From positions 16,340 through 80,339 of the forward strand of contig MNCI01021446.1 of NCBI GenBank assembly GCA_015680685.1: DNA of 64,000 nt. The letters are read 5' to 3'. This document shows, piece after piece, positions 31,514-43,100 of the stretch. The position numbers were made by a program, and so were the translations under genes. The notes beneath the pieces are model-generated. The model did not search any database. It worked only from the letters and a program-made list of their open reading frames with translations, and was not told the origin of the DNA. The DNA comes from Gnetum montanum. Lineage: Eukaryota; Streptophyta; Gnetopsida; Gnetales; Gnetaceae. Numbering within the stretch: position 1 is the stretch's first letter; every line of letters begins with the position of its first letter.

Positions 31514-33240
31514 TTACAAATCTTCTTTGCAAATGCTCTTCTCAAGATCCCAAAGTGTCTTCAAGTGAGAGCCTAAGTGCTAACTAGTAGCCTTCCAAAG
31601 TGTGATGTATGAGACCTCCCAAAAGTCTCTTCTCCAAAATTTTTCCCCCACACAAAAAAAAATATCCCCTTTCAAAGTCCTCATGAAGCCTTTTTATAAG
31701 GTTTACAAGGTAGGTAGGGAAGTTACATATTCAAAAATATCTCACCTAACTTCTCCCCCAAGTAACTTGGCCAACCAATTAGGAGATTACTTGCCCAATA
31801 AGTTAGGAGGTTACTTGCCCATTTAATTAGGAGGGAGTTATATAGTTAGGAAGTTATTCATAAAGTTAGGAGGAATTAATATTTGTAAATATTATGAATA
31901 TTGCCTTTGTAAGTAATTTATTAAAATAAATCTAAAATCCCTAATCTAATTTAATTTAATTAAAATTTTAAATACTAAGTGTCATTAAGCTCTAAGATTT
32001 TTTCATATATAAAAAATATAATATAATATCCACCTTATTGGTCGTAGCGGTAGTTAATTTATCCTTTCTGCATCTTCGATAATTGAAATTAAAATTCGGG
32101 ATGGCCCGAAATATGAGCCCGAAGGTGAAGGCACCAATCCTGCAACTTCTAGCAACTAATTCAAATTATCTTCTTTGGCCAAAAATCGTTACCAGCAATT
32201 GCCATCACAGGAGAAGACTTAGCCGCCGCGTTAGGAAACTTTGCCGTGTGTTCCGTAAGGATTTGCAACTATTGTAACCTTTGCCTCTCAAAAATGCCCT
32301 GTAGGTTTTGATGATTATATGATTTAATCATCGCTTCGTAGATTTTCGCTGCCTTCCATCTTTGATAACTGGTAAACTCTCTGGCTTTCAAAGTCTTCTT
32401 CCAACATTTGGTGCAGATTCTTCAAGCAACGTCCACCAGGGTTTTTAAGGCATTTGTCATTGTTGCGGATGAAAACCCAGATTTGTTCATCACGCAAAAT
32501 AGGCGTCCATTCTTCTGAAATCCACAAGTGTCTCTACTGAAATTGATGATATGCCCACTACATTCTACCCTAAACTGGCGTCAATTCTTTCTGCACAGCC
32601 TGCATGCGATTGCTACCCGAAACCCCCTTTAACTTGGCTCAGTGGTGAAAGAAGGGCCTCCCACGCGCTCCACGAACTCAGGTTCACTATTTTTGGCATC
32701 TGGCGAGTCGGCAATGTAAATCTGGCTGATGCGTGGGCGCAATCCTAAACAGCAAGCCAATGGATTTGCCCAAAAACCACGGCATTCAGTTCTGTTTTTC
32801 TGATTTTCGATTTTTTCTCTAGTACTGTTAACAATGGGCCTTTGGACTTACGGGAATTTGGGTTCATCTGCAATACAGAAGCCTTTACATCCTTTGATAA
32901 TTTAAATTTACGGAATTCAAAACCTGTTGGTAGTCCGTTAGGTCCTTCACTTGCTTCCAACTCTTAATCGATTCTTGATAATCCATTACCCACGGTGTTG
33001 TCTATTTTGCCAATATTAATAGGGAGTATGCTTTCTTGTGGTAAATAATCACCTCCTTTTTTTGTTATTCCAATTTTCACTTAAGAAAATAACTTGGCAT
33101 TTTAATTTTACTTTCCAAGAAGGCTTCAACATCAAGATTATTTACCATTGGCTTGCTTCTCCACGAATACCCATCAACTCACAATACTAGACTGCAAATT
33201 TACAACTAGGGATTGTGCTAATTTTGAACAAAATATTCCA
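31514..33240 (-). mobile_element. Unclassified insertion in E3 gag with LTR-like and gene-like parts
   Basis: Gag codons on both sides (LVLD at 30713; KHFCWHIWPLH at about 33250) should be about 35 residues apart, so what lies between is inserted. 31600-32040 looks like an LTR end: CTTATAAAAAGGCTTC on the minus strand (31683-31702) and AT-rich flanks. 32040-33000 differs from everything else in the window: less repetitive, with gene-like minus-strand reading frames (32960-32745, Lys/Ser-rich, and 32527-32324, with WISEEWTPILRDEQIW). I cannot name a family. A captured host-gene fragment or a different retroelement are both possible. Confidence 0.5.
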
Positions 33241-35256
33241 ACTATTCCATGTAATGGCCAAATGTGCCAACAGAAGTGCTTGGGGATCGTAGGCTTGTTA
33301 GGCAGTGTGGATGAAGGGTTTTTGATGAGCTCGCAATATCAGTCATACCTTTTGTGAGCATCCTAAAACATTTGCTTATATTAGATGCATCCAACATTAA
33401 GTAGTTGGTCCAAGAGCTCTGACCACTTGATAGGCAATGGTGTATACTTTTAACAATTCTTGTACTTGAAGTTAGGCCTTGTAGCAGCTGGTGTTGTAGT
33501 TGTCGATGGTACAAGCTAGTTGGTCACCGTAGTGCTAAAGATGGTCATCTTGTTGTTAGCTAGGGCCTTGGGTGGCTTGGTCATTGGTTTGGCATTGGCT
33601 AACTTAGCTTCATTGACCACCATTGCAATGGTTGTAGTTTCTTTCTTGCCTTTGTCCTTTTCTTTCTTCTTCTTCATGTGTAGGTTCTTGTAGGTCATGT
33701 AGGCTAGATCCTTATTGGCCTCCACTAGATCTTGAATGCTCTTAGTCTAAGAAAATGTTTGGCTTAGGGACTACAGGGCAAGGTAATATAGTTTCAACTT
33801 GATAAATTCATTCCCCACACCTTTGAAGATGGCTAGTAAGTGAACCTCCATGATAGGCTCATGGATCTCGTTAAGGGAAGCACTCCACCACTAAATGAAT
33901 TTCTGCATAGGCTCTAGGTGGGCCTACTTCACTTGCATCAGTTGGTCTAAGATTTCTTCAAGCTTCAAGTTGTACTTGAAGTGTGTAACAAATTATGTGA
34001 GAAATTCCTCCAATGAAGAGATGGAGGCCCTGGGAAGCGCATGGTATCAGTCTAGTGCCTTGCTAGTTAGGGACATCACGAAAATACAAATGATGGCATT
34101 TGGCCATGCCTATAGCAAGAGGCACTCCAACTGAAAGGTAACTAGATGAGTGTTAAGGTCCCATTCACTATTATATTTGGTGAACTATGGGAGTGGGACC
34201 CCTATAGGTAGTGCTAGTGGTGAGACTATAGGACTAATTGGATCATCCTAGTAGAAGTCCATCACCTATACTATTTTAGAGGAGGCAGCCTTAAGCCAAT
34301 TGACCTCTTCAGTGAGGCTTTGGATTACCTAGAATACTTGATCTAAGACAAGTGTGGTTGTAGCGAGCTACATGGGTTGTGTTACCCATTGGGGTTGTTG
34401 GGTGGCCCACGACCTACCTTCAAGTTATGTGACCATGTGTGATGTCTATTGTGTGGGTTGTGTCGTGGACACAACACTTGGGCCCCATTACTAGTTGGTA
34501 GTTTGGACCATTGAAAAAGGTGTTGATGCAACAAGTGGGATGAATGATGTCTAAGTCACGTAAGGTGGTGGAAAAACATGCACAATGTGCATGTAAGGTT
34601 GCATGGATGCAACAGTTGCTGCTGCAAAAGGCTAGGCAACCTAAATTGTTTGAACTACTTGAATGGACTGAACAGGATGGGAAGAGATGCCAAAAGGCAC
34701 TCTAAAGAAAAGGCTAAAGGACAGAACAACATCTTAATGTGTTTGTTGCATTTGGTGGGTTTCCACCACATGTGTTGACCTGGGCAGTGACATGAAACTA
34801 CAGGACGATGAAGGAGAAATAGCAAAGGTTGCTTGTTGGAATGAGACATGGAATGGGTTATCATGCTCAAACTAAGCTTTAAACTCATCTCATTCCTCAT
34901 GGACTAGCTCCTCATAGTCTATCCCTACCTCACGACCCATGTTGTGGATGAGGTTCTCCAACATCCACTAACAGTCTTTTGTGAGAAAGATATAGTCAAA
35001 GTTGGAAGTAAACCATTCCCTCCCATTTGATTTTCATTTCTTGGTAGTCTAAAAGCAAACCCATATAGAGATTTGCACAAATAAAGTTATATTGGTCATC
35101 GTTGAGTACCATGACCTCAAGAGGTAGGTTGTGTAGCTTGAGAGATTACCTCTACACTAGGAAAACACCCCCAAGAAAGTCAACTAGAAACTCCTATTGT
35201 ACTATCCAAAACACAACCGCACTCGAAGTGGAGCTCAAGTGTTACTCAGGGTTCAT
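33241..35256 (-). pseudogene. gag: gag, N-terminal half, E3
   Basis: Minus strand, ATG at 35256-35254, chosen because MNPE matches the E2 start. An N-terminal region with DQYNFICA (about 35085) parallels E2's EQYNFICA. It then runs through a long Gln/Pro/Thr-rich part and the gag domain (PLPXFTKYN about 34190, YHALPRASISSLEEF about 34040, FKYNLKLEEILDQLMQV about 33965, LNEIHEPI about 33870). A Lys/Thr-rich linker (33725-33516) follows, then KYTPLPIK (about 33450) and NPSSTLPNKP (about 33300). The zinc knuckle itself is lost at the insertion. Stops are scattered. Confidence 0.83.
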
Positions 35257-35641
35257 GATGCAAAGAGAAATGCCAAATGTTGCTTATGCAAGAAAGGAGT
35301 AAAAATGGCTAAGTGTTAGAATGTAAAAAAATGGCTAAGTGTAGAAAGTGCAAGAAACTAACTTTGAAATGCAACAAAAATGACTAAGTGTAAACACATT
35401 GAAAATGGCTAACTTTGGCACTACGTTTAGAGCCAAATATGCTTGCTATGCTGGAGCTAGCTATGCTCTACTGAAGACCCAAAATTTTGAGTAAGTGTAA
35501 ACACTAGTGTTGTTGAGTAGGGTTCCAAGGGAACCAACAATGGGGATCAATCTGCACAGAGTATAGAGAGCATGCAAGGCAACAACCAAGGGATGGTTAA
35601 AGAAGGAAATGACGAAGGCCCTCCTTCTAGTGCTAGAAAAT
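35257..35641 (-). other. E3 leader and primer-binding region
   Basis: 35285-35415 holds repeats of AAAAATGGCTAAGTGT (element strand ACACTTAGCCATTTTT), shared with E2 21460-21605. 35617-35641 beside the LTR is homologous to the E1 primer-binding region (CTTCTAGTGCTAGAAAAT). No gene. Confidence 0.55.
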
Positions 35642-36643
35642 TGTAGCGATCAAAAATGTTGGAGGCTGAAATGCAACTTTGAGAGGTTAATGGTCACACA
35701 GCCTTAACCCTGCTCCCACACAAGGGCCTATTGGAAAATAGAAGTAGGGTGTCCAAGATGGATTTGTCGATCAAACTGGGACTTATAGGTGTTACGACGA
35801 AACATGTTTTAAGGTGTTTATGTGGTATCCGTGGTGTCTACAGTGCTCACAGAGGTGAGCATAGTCAAAGTTTTAAGCATGAAAATGGAGGTGCAAATGT
35901 GCAAAGAGACATGTAAATAGTGAAAGTGCAAGTAAAATGCTGAAAAAGTGTGAAAAATATGAAACATGCACATAATGCAAGCTAAAGGAAAGATAGCACC
36001 ACCCCAAATGGGGGGAATGTAGTCAACTATAAAGAAAAGATGATGAGGTACACAGTGTACAAACAAGCATAGTAAGTAGCATAGTTATAGTCTTAAGGTA
36101 TTTGGCTATGAATATTGATATCCATTATGAAGTTTGAGCTTATTGGATTAGCTGTAGCAGTGTCCTATAGGCTATGGAGGTGTGCAGAGCACTAGATGAC
36201 ATGCAACGGTGTCCAATGGTATGCTAAAGTTTGTCAAGGTGCTAAAGGGTGTTTGGGTGTAAAAGTGCTAATGCCAAAATGCCAATGGTGTTTGAAAAGT
36301 GCCAACCTTACTTTTGATTTGAGAACCCCTAAAATATGGAGCACTAGGGTATTTATAGGCCTAGGGTTAGTGTGAATCACGAATCAAGCACCATGTGGTA
36401 GAGGGGTAGTTGGGGACTACACTGACCCTAGCTATGCTCCTAGTGGAGCAAAATGGTGTTCTGCTGGTGTGCTCCAATGGACCCTATGAGATTTCCAAAC
36501 TATGACTACATTGCTAAGACTACATGTGTGAATGCTGAATAGACTATGATGTACCTAAAAACAATGCAAAATAGTACAGTTTTGGAGACTACACTCTAGG
36601 ACTACATTGCCACTTTTCTAAGTGGTTTCAAGTGTAGGTACAT
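35642..36643 (-). repeat. 5' LTR of E3, cut by A1
   Basis: Starts TGTAGCGATC and is collinear with 7638-8640. It includes GGGTATTTATAGGCC (about 36347-36361; TATA on the minus strand). The outer U3 part, which in the 3' LTR carries the palindromes, is missing because A1 begins at 36644. Confidence 0.8.
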
Positions 36644-37679
36644 TGATGAGATGTGATTTGCATGAGCTGTGATATCGCGTACGCGATATCGCAGTCGTCG
36701 CGATATTGCATCATCCCCTGCGATATCGCATACACGATATCGTGGTCCGCCGCCATATCTATAAATAAGAGGTGGCACTCCCCTTGTTTTCCATCTTGCT
36801 CTAGAAGTAGGTAAACTCTAGTAGTTTGATCACTCCAGAGATAGATTATTTTCCATGTGCCCGTAGTAGGAGTCCTAAAGTGAACGGATCTTTATTCGAG
36901 CAACATTATACCTGAACACAAGTTGTGTACGGCAATAAAGATGAGCTTTTTGGATAAACCTTGTAGTGCATGGAATATGATTTTATTTATTATTCTCTCT
37001 CACCCTTAAAATCCTAGATTGTGGAATGACTACGACTTGATTACGAGCATCCACAGATGTGTACGGATAGTCAAGGAATCGGCTGCTCATCGCATGCAGT
37101 ATGAGTACAACTTGATTATGAGCATCTAGTGTGACTACTTGGTAACCTAGTGGCATATTCAGGATTTGCATTTGGTAATCCCAGTGGTAGTCCTAGATGT
37201 GTATGGTTAGTCAAGGAATTGGCTGGTCATCGCACTTAGACTAGATAGATTCTCTCAACCCTTTCCTCCTAGTTAGGTGCCTCAGTATGATCACTTCGAG
37301 CACATGCATTACGTGTGGTGATCCCAGTAACGATTAGCATTTGGTAGCCATGGTTGCATCGGTTCAGGGTGTGTACGGTAAGTGGGAATGGATGCTGATG
37401 TTAGGTAGTTTAGACTTAGTCATTAGTTAGAGTTAGTTAGTTTCTCAACCCTTCACCTCAATAGCATAGGAGAAAAAGATAAAAACTATAAAAATCATAT
37501 ACCTCAGACTTACTTAACCATACACCGTGACAACTACAAGTAAGTCTAGGAAGACAACGAATGATTAACCCCAAGTGTTCCATGGGACGTGTAGGTACTT
37601 AGTCTGCAGATTTCGACTAGATCACGTGTGCTACGCTCGTTTCGTATGGTTGAGTGTAGGGATACCTCGCCACTCATCA
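36644..37679 (+). repeat. 5' LTR of A1
   Basis: TGATGAG...CTCATCA inverted ends. U3 starts with GATATCGC palindromes (36670-36755); TATAAATA is at 36760-36767. The R/U5 part repeats the phrase GTGTACGG(A/T)(T/A)AGTCAAGGAATCGGCTG and ATGAGTAC...ACTTGATTA several times (37018-37270). Length 1036 bp. Confidence 0.9.
36666..36756. repeat. GATATCG palindrome cluster in A1 U3
   Basis: GATATCGCGTACGCGATATC is a perfect 20-bp palindrome, followed by CGCGATATTGC and GCGATATCGCATACACGATATCG. It lies directly before the TATA box. The right LTR has the same cluster with transitions (43137-43208). Confidence 0.85.
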
Positions 37680-37700
37680 TTGGCATCGTTGCCGAGGACT
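37680..37700 (+). promoter_or_regulatory. Primer-binding site, A1
   Basis: TTGGCATCGTTGCCGAGGAC directly after the 5' LTR. Athila elements typically have TGGCGCCGTTGCC, complementary to tRNA-Asp; this is the same word with a few substitutions. The family assignment is from memory of that motif. Confidence 0.65.
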
Positions 37701-37823
37701 AAGTGTTTGTGCGCTGAATAGAACATAAAGGATATCACTCACATTGTTGAGAGCCTAAATGAACCTTCGGGTTAATTAAAGAAAAATTTATATAACGGTA
37801 AATTAGCACACCTATAAGACATC

Positions 37824-40800
37824 ATGTCTTCTTCTTCTTCTCACAAGAGCAACTCACCACCTAAGGATCATACACGAGACAGTCGACAACATAAAACACA
37901 TAGTCGAAATTAGCCAAGTCCTCATTAATATAGGGTGACATATACTCATCCTGATGAGTATATACCTAATTGTACTTTTATCCTCCATCAAGACGAATTG
38001 TTGCACTAGAGAGATTTGTTTGGTAACATAGTGTTACCTCTAGATCGATCTGTCCTGAACATGCTTCTCCGTGCCTTACCATAGAATGGCATGACTCAGA
38101 TCTATGCTGAATACATTATGGAAGACTTTGACACAAGGGATTATCATCCCATAGATGCACAATCTATGAGGGACTTATGGCAGGAGAGCCAACATACAGT
38201 GATGAAGGGCAAAGGCCCGCACGTCCTTAGTGAAATAGGAGATGATGGACCCATTATCACGGGTTCTCTAACAAATGATGTTCCCCCTCCTAATGATGGT
38301 GAGGAAGCTAGGTATCAGAACCTATGATCAACGATACATAACACTGGTTCTGATGCCCATGAACACCAGCTATTCATAGAGGGAACAACAACTCATGCTA
38401 AGGATGGGCACTTAGATCGTCACCACGATCGGGGCCATAGAAGCTGAAGAGAAAGTAGGAAACATCATCATGGCAATGGTTCTCCTTATTATTCTCGTTC
38501 ATCCCATCACTCACTCTCTCCTTACACATTTTGGCACAGCCATCATAAACACAATGGAGAGGATAAAGAAAAGAAAAATGAGAGACCTAGATGGGAAAGT
38601 TGAGAGAGAGGACAAGGGAAATGACGTAGGGAAAGTAGGGAACCACGAAGACATCACAAGCATCATGAAGGAGATGATCATGATGATCCCCTATTTGCAA
38701 CCCGAAGTATGCTTGACATAATGGAGGCAATTAGGATTCCCACAAGGCATTTAAAAGATAGTCGAATCAGGCGTTTAGACATGAACAACATCCCACGATT
38801 TGAAGGGGGATACAACAAAAATCTGCAAAATCATTTACAGGCATTCCACAATGCTTGCACTTTGCAGAATATAGAGAATGAGTGGCAGAAACTTAAGTTG
38901 TTTCCTAGGACACTCACCAAGGAAGCAGAGAGCTGGTACCAGTCCTTAGAACTAGAAACCATCAGGAGGTGGAGTACATTGTTAGAACTATTCAATGGTA
39001 AGTATCAAACGTACTCCAGAGTGTCCAATTTGCGTAAGTAGATCCAAGGATGGAAGAAAGTAAATCACAAACCCTTGGATGCTGCCATGGACCGCTACTA
39101 CATATTGTTACATTGTTGCTCGGGCCATGGATATGCACAGTGGGATCAACTCCACCACATTGTGGATGGGCTAAGACATGAAACTAGAAGAACCCTTAGG
39201 ACTTATTCCCAAGGGAGACTCTCACAACTTAGAGCCCATGAAGTACATAGCTTGTTGGAACAAGTAGCAAAAGAAGAAGGTGAGCTACAAAAAAGGGCAA
39301 GTGTGGAAGAATAAAATCGTGATCCCTCCCTTCGAAAGAAGGGAGTGAAATTTTGTGATGAGCAGGATGAGTCACCACTCGAAGAGTTGGTGAACTAGAA
39401 AACCTTGCCAATTCATAAATTAACAATAGAAGTATCGGCTAAGATGGACCAATTGTGGGATTCTTTAGACTCTAGACTTGAAAGTGTCTTGAAAATTGTA
39501 GAGGAGGCTAAGGAGGAATGAAGTAGTGACAAAGGTAAGATAAAGAGGAGAGATTCAGGCCCTGCACATAACAAGGGTAAGGGGAAAATCATTATCTCCG
39601 ATGAGGCTGTGGACTCTGGCATAGATGATAATGATGGATGTGAGATCTGCCAATATGACCATCCTAAGGAATTTTTTCCAATCATCTCACATCTACAGGA
39701 TTCTGGGGTGTATGCACTTAATCCAAGACTTAATCAACGGAAAACACCCCAAAGGTTACCTTATCCACAAGGTAACCCAAGGCAATTCCACCAACCACTA
39801 ACATATTATCCAAGTGGAACTCCACCACAGCCCATCGAACAACATCAGTAGTGGCAATACCCATAGTCATGGGGGATGCCACCACCAACACAATAGTACC
39901 CTTACTAGCAGCTTGATCCTTATGGTTATTATATGCAGTAGCTAGTTTCTCTAGGTGACTCTATGGGTCACACAACTCCCCAACATCACTACCAAGTTCG
40001 GGAGTATTTCAGGAGGACTCCTTCTCCTCTAGGAGGCATCCCACACTTATCCCATCCTCCAAGTCCATCTGCACCTCTTCCACATGTAGTTCCCACAACA
40101 CCTCCTACTCCAACAATGCAAGGGGAACTCCCTCCTCAACCATAGCAACACCACACTGCGAGAGCTATAAATATTCAACTTGCTACTGGTTCTAACAATT
40201 GTAAAAAGAGAAGAACCTTCTTCAGAACCAAAAGCCCAGACAAACTCTCGCAATAACAATCGGTTGAGTCCATATACACTCCTCCACCATCCAACACTTC
40301 GGAGCACCCTTCGGTCCAACAAAACTTAATGCATACGGTTATGTTAACACATATCATAACCGAATGGATCAAGGTAGGCCACCTTCCTAGGAAACTAATT
40401 GATCCTAGGAGTTCCTTAATCTACCTTCAAGTCACCAGAAATGAACCACATATGGCTCTTCTTAACTTAGGTTCCAGAGTCAACTTAATTTCACAAGAGA
40501 TGTATCATGCCTGGAACCTGCCACAACTTAAGAAGAGCAACATCCAACTAGAGCTAGTAGACCAGTCCATCACCATTCCCTTGGGATTCGTGGAGGACAT
40601 CATTACCACTATGTGTGGTTGGTCTTACCTAGTGATTGAAGTGAACAACAATGAAGGGGACTTCCCAATTATAATGGGAAGGGCATGGCTTAGTACAGTA
40701 GACACATGCCTTAGGATCCGTGATCTTTCCTTGGAAATCTCTAAAATAAATATTTATGGAAAGATCGAGAAGAGGAAAGTTCCATGCATCACATACAGTG

Positions 40801-40958
40801 ATTCATTGAGTGATGACATGGAGGAAATGCCTCTATGCAATAGATGTGCCTTTGAAACTTTGAAACAAAGATTCCTGTATGTAGTAACCACACAACAAGT
40901 AGTAGACACCCCATGGTTGACAGCTACTAGAAGGAGTAGACAAATATGTATTGAATGA
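37824..40958 (+). pseudogene. gag-pro: gag-protease polyprotein, A1 (Athila-like)
   Basis: ATG 37824 after a short leader. One frame runs 1044 codons to TGA 40956-40958, with about 19 internal stops but no net frameshift. The N-terminus is Ser/His-rich, with a His/Arg/Asp-rich part at about 38400-38680. The gag domain spans 38709-39310 (FEGGYNKNLQNHLQAFHNAC, ESWYQSLE, GLRHETRRTL). A zinc-knuckle remnant CEICQYDHPKEFF (39645) lacks the last Cys. A Pro/Gln-rich region (39720-40150) leads to a retropepsin-like domain with LLNLGSRVNLIS; Asn (codon 40464-40466) stands where A2 has the catalytic Asp. IIMGRAWL follows at 40670. The stop at 40958 is followed by no pol. All stops can come from single C-to-T changes. 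Confidence 0.88.
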
Positions 40959-43100
40959 ACTGAGGAGAAGAACCATGCCAACAACGAAGGCATAGACACA
41001 TTGAAATATGAGCGTCACCAACTTCCACCCCTCAATCTAAGAACATCAATTAGGAGAAGTTGGACACTTCTTCGAAATTCAAATAGGCGCTCATTATTTT
41101 GGATCTCTCCCTTACAACTCAGTCATGGGGGAGATGGCCACCTATGCTAATCATATGAGGCCTTTAGTTATTTTTCGATTTTTTTTTTACACATTTTTGT
41201 TTTACACATTTTTTTCTTACACATTTTTGTTTTACAAATTTCTTTAACTTTTCTTGTTTTTTTTTACAACATCATTATACTTTTTCATTTTGTGTGTGTG
41301 TGTGTGCATGTGTTCCACCCTGTAAGTTTGTCATCCAATAAGTGTTCAGAATGATGGTATGAACTATTTTTCATAGTGATTCCTAATGTTTGGATTTTAC
41401 TTTTAAGTCATGATGTTGATACTAAGGTATGTTTCTTTTGATATGACAGGCAATGAGTTCACTTCATCCATTCATCCACCAAATTCTATGGTCTCTCTCA
41501 GCTTGGAAATGTACAGTCCCCTTCTAATAAGAACTTTAACAAATTGGTGACTGGGCATTTCTCAAACTAAGGAAGGACTCAAGGATTGAAAAGGGTGTGA
41601 CTTCAAGGGAACTTAATGCATTTGTGTTGGCCATTCTCTTGGTTGCTTGGATGTTTTCTCCTTGAGTTTTCTCGCCATTCCAATGTTACCCCAATTACCA
41701 GAAGCTGAGACAATAAAAATAATCAAGTCTTTGCATGGTGTGGTTCTCACGCATAAAAACACAAAACACAAAGAAAAACAAAAAAAAGAGAGAGAAAAAA
41801 AGAGGAAAAAAAAGAGAAAAAAGATAAGTGAGAATTCAAAGCACACCCCTTAGATGAAATAAACTTGGGCTACAAGCACTGGTTATGGAACCAAAAGTGT
41901 TCCCTCTAACTAAGGTCCTTCTCACTTCCCATTCTCTCCTTTGCTTCGTCAAAATGGTGGTGACTCTTTGGAGATGCATTCTTGTTATTCAAGAGGATGT
42001 TTTGGCCGTATGCATTGATGCGAAGTCACCAAATGTGGTTGGTTTGAGGCCGGAGTTGGAATGAGATTTTCCTAGTCACATTAATCATGTACTACACAAG
42101 GGGTTGTACACCACCTTGTTCTTAAGATTCCATTCCATTCTCTTCTCTCCATCCTTCCCTCCATTATTCACCTCATTGCTGGTTGTATCATTAGTGTATA
42201 TATTTTGGTTGATGCATTGTTTTATTTTTGGTAAATTCTTGCGGTTAAGAATTTAACTCTTGATCCAAATGACATTCCCAAAGCCTACGGACTCTTTGAA
42301 TGTGGGTTTGTCAAGGCATTAAGGGCATGAGCCTGCTTTGGGGAGGACCCACTGACATTCCTATTTGGTGCACCAGTTAACTTCTTTTCCCTAACATTTT
42401 TGCAATTAATTTTATTTTGTTCATTACCATCTTGACATCTATTTCATCAATGCTATAGTTGTCCCTTTTTATCTATCTTTCTTACTCCTTTCCTTTCTCC
42501 ATTCTAACGCTACCGGAGGTTCACGATTAGTCATGGGGGTACGGGGTCTGATTTTTTTGATTTTCTCCTAGCCTTGATTTTTTCAATTTTTTTCTAACCC
42601 CTACATCTTTGGTAGTCATCATTATTATATATCTAGATCCATATTAGCCATACCACAACCTAGCCAATGGACTTACACCGTAGCAAGGTATCAACTACAT
42701 TGAAATTCATTTACCCTTGCTAATATAAGATTGTGTTGTGTGTGCAGATGGCAATCATGCAACAACGGATGGGATCTGGAAGCAAATACTTGGAATGGAG
42801 CAGTGCTGGAAGCGACTATGCAAGGAGCAAGACTGATGGTGCACTTACCGATGGACAACGAAAGGCATAATCTTGGCGTTGGCAGCAACAATACTTCTTC
42901 CTCTCTCTCTTTCTCAGCTGCCAACTAAGGCTTGATGTCAATGTAATAAGGTGTTCACCATTTTTGTCATGAACACCAGTTTTGTCAAGTCTTGTAATGA
43001 TGATCTGTTCACATGTCATCCCATTAGTTCCATTCCCCTCAATAATTCCATACCTTCCCGATATTATTGTAAGGAACTCAAGGATGAGTTTTCATTCAGT
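40959..43100 (+). other. A1 3' noncoding region
   Basis: No gene. Contents in order: TCATGGGGGAGATGGCC (about 41123-41140); a T-rich tract with ACACATTTTTGTTTT repeats (41165-41290); a TG microsatellite (41290-41306); a purine-rich AAAGAGAGAGAAAAA tract (41757-41826); GAGCCTGCTTTGGGGAGGAC (about 42331-42350), shared with B (52380) and C (56500, reversed); and a second TCATGGGGG at 42531. Parts are shared with B and C, so this is a family 3' tail and not random flank. Confidence 0.65.

Larger units (their letters stand above)
7638..36643 (-). mobile_element. E3, giant Tat/Ogre-like Ty3/gypsy element with antisense accessory gene
   Basis: Minus-strand order: 5' LTR (36643-35642, cut by A1), leader, gag (35256 to about 33241), protease (to 29049), GGCC hairpin array, antisense accessory gene (28352-28048 plus 20189 to about 17113), hairpin array (15125-14930), pol with RT, RNase H and integrase (14787 to about 11330), hairpin array (11290-10855), 3' noncoding part and 3' LTR (about 9470-7638). 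The two LTRs are collinear and clearly homologous over the shared 1 kb. Removing E2 and the 30714-33240 insertion leaves about 18.6 kb. The integrase resembles the Tat/RIRE2 group. Treating all this as one element rests on LTR pairing and on E1 having the same order; an old nest of two elements is the alternative. Confidence 0.7.

Noticed and set aside
30672-31587. Long open frames over the N gap
   Set aside because: They consist of Ns.
41757-41826. Main polypurine tract of A1
   Set aside because: Too far from the LTR; the G-rich word at 43101-43110 is adjacent to it and fits better.
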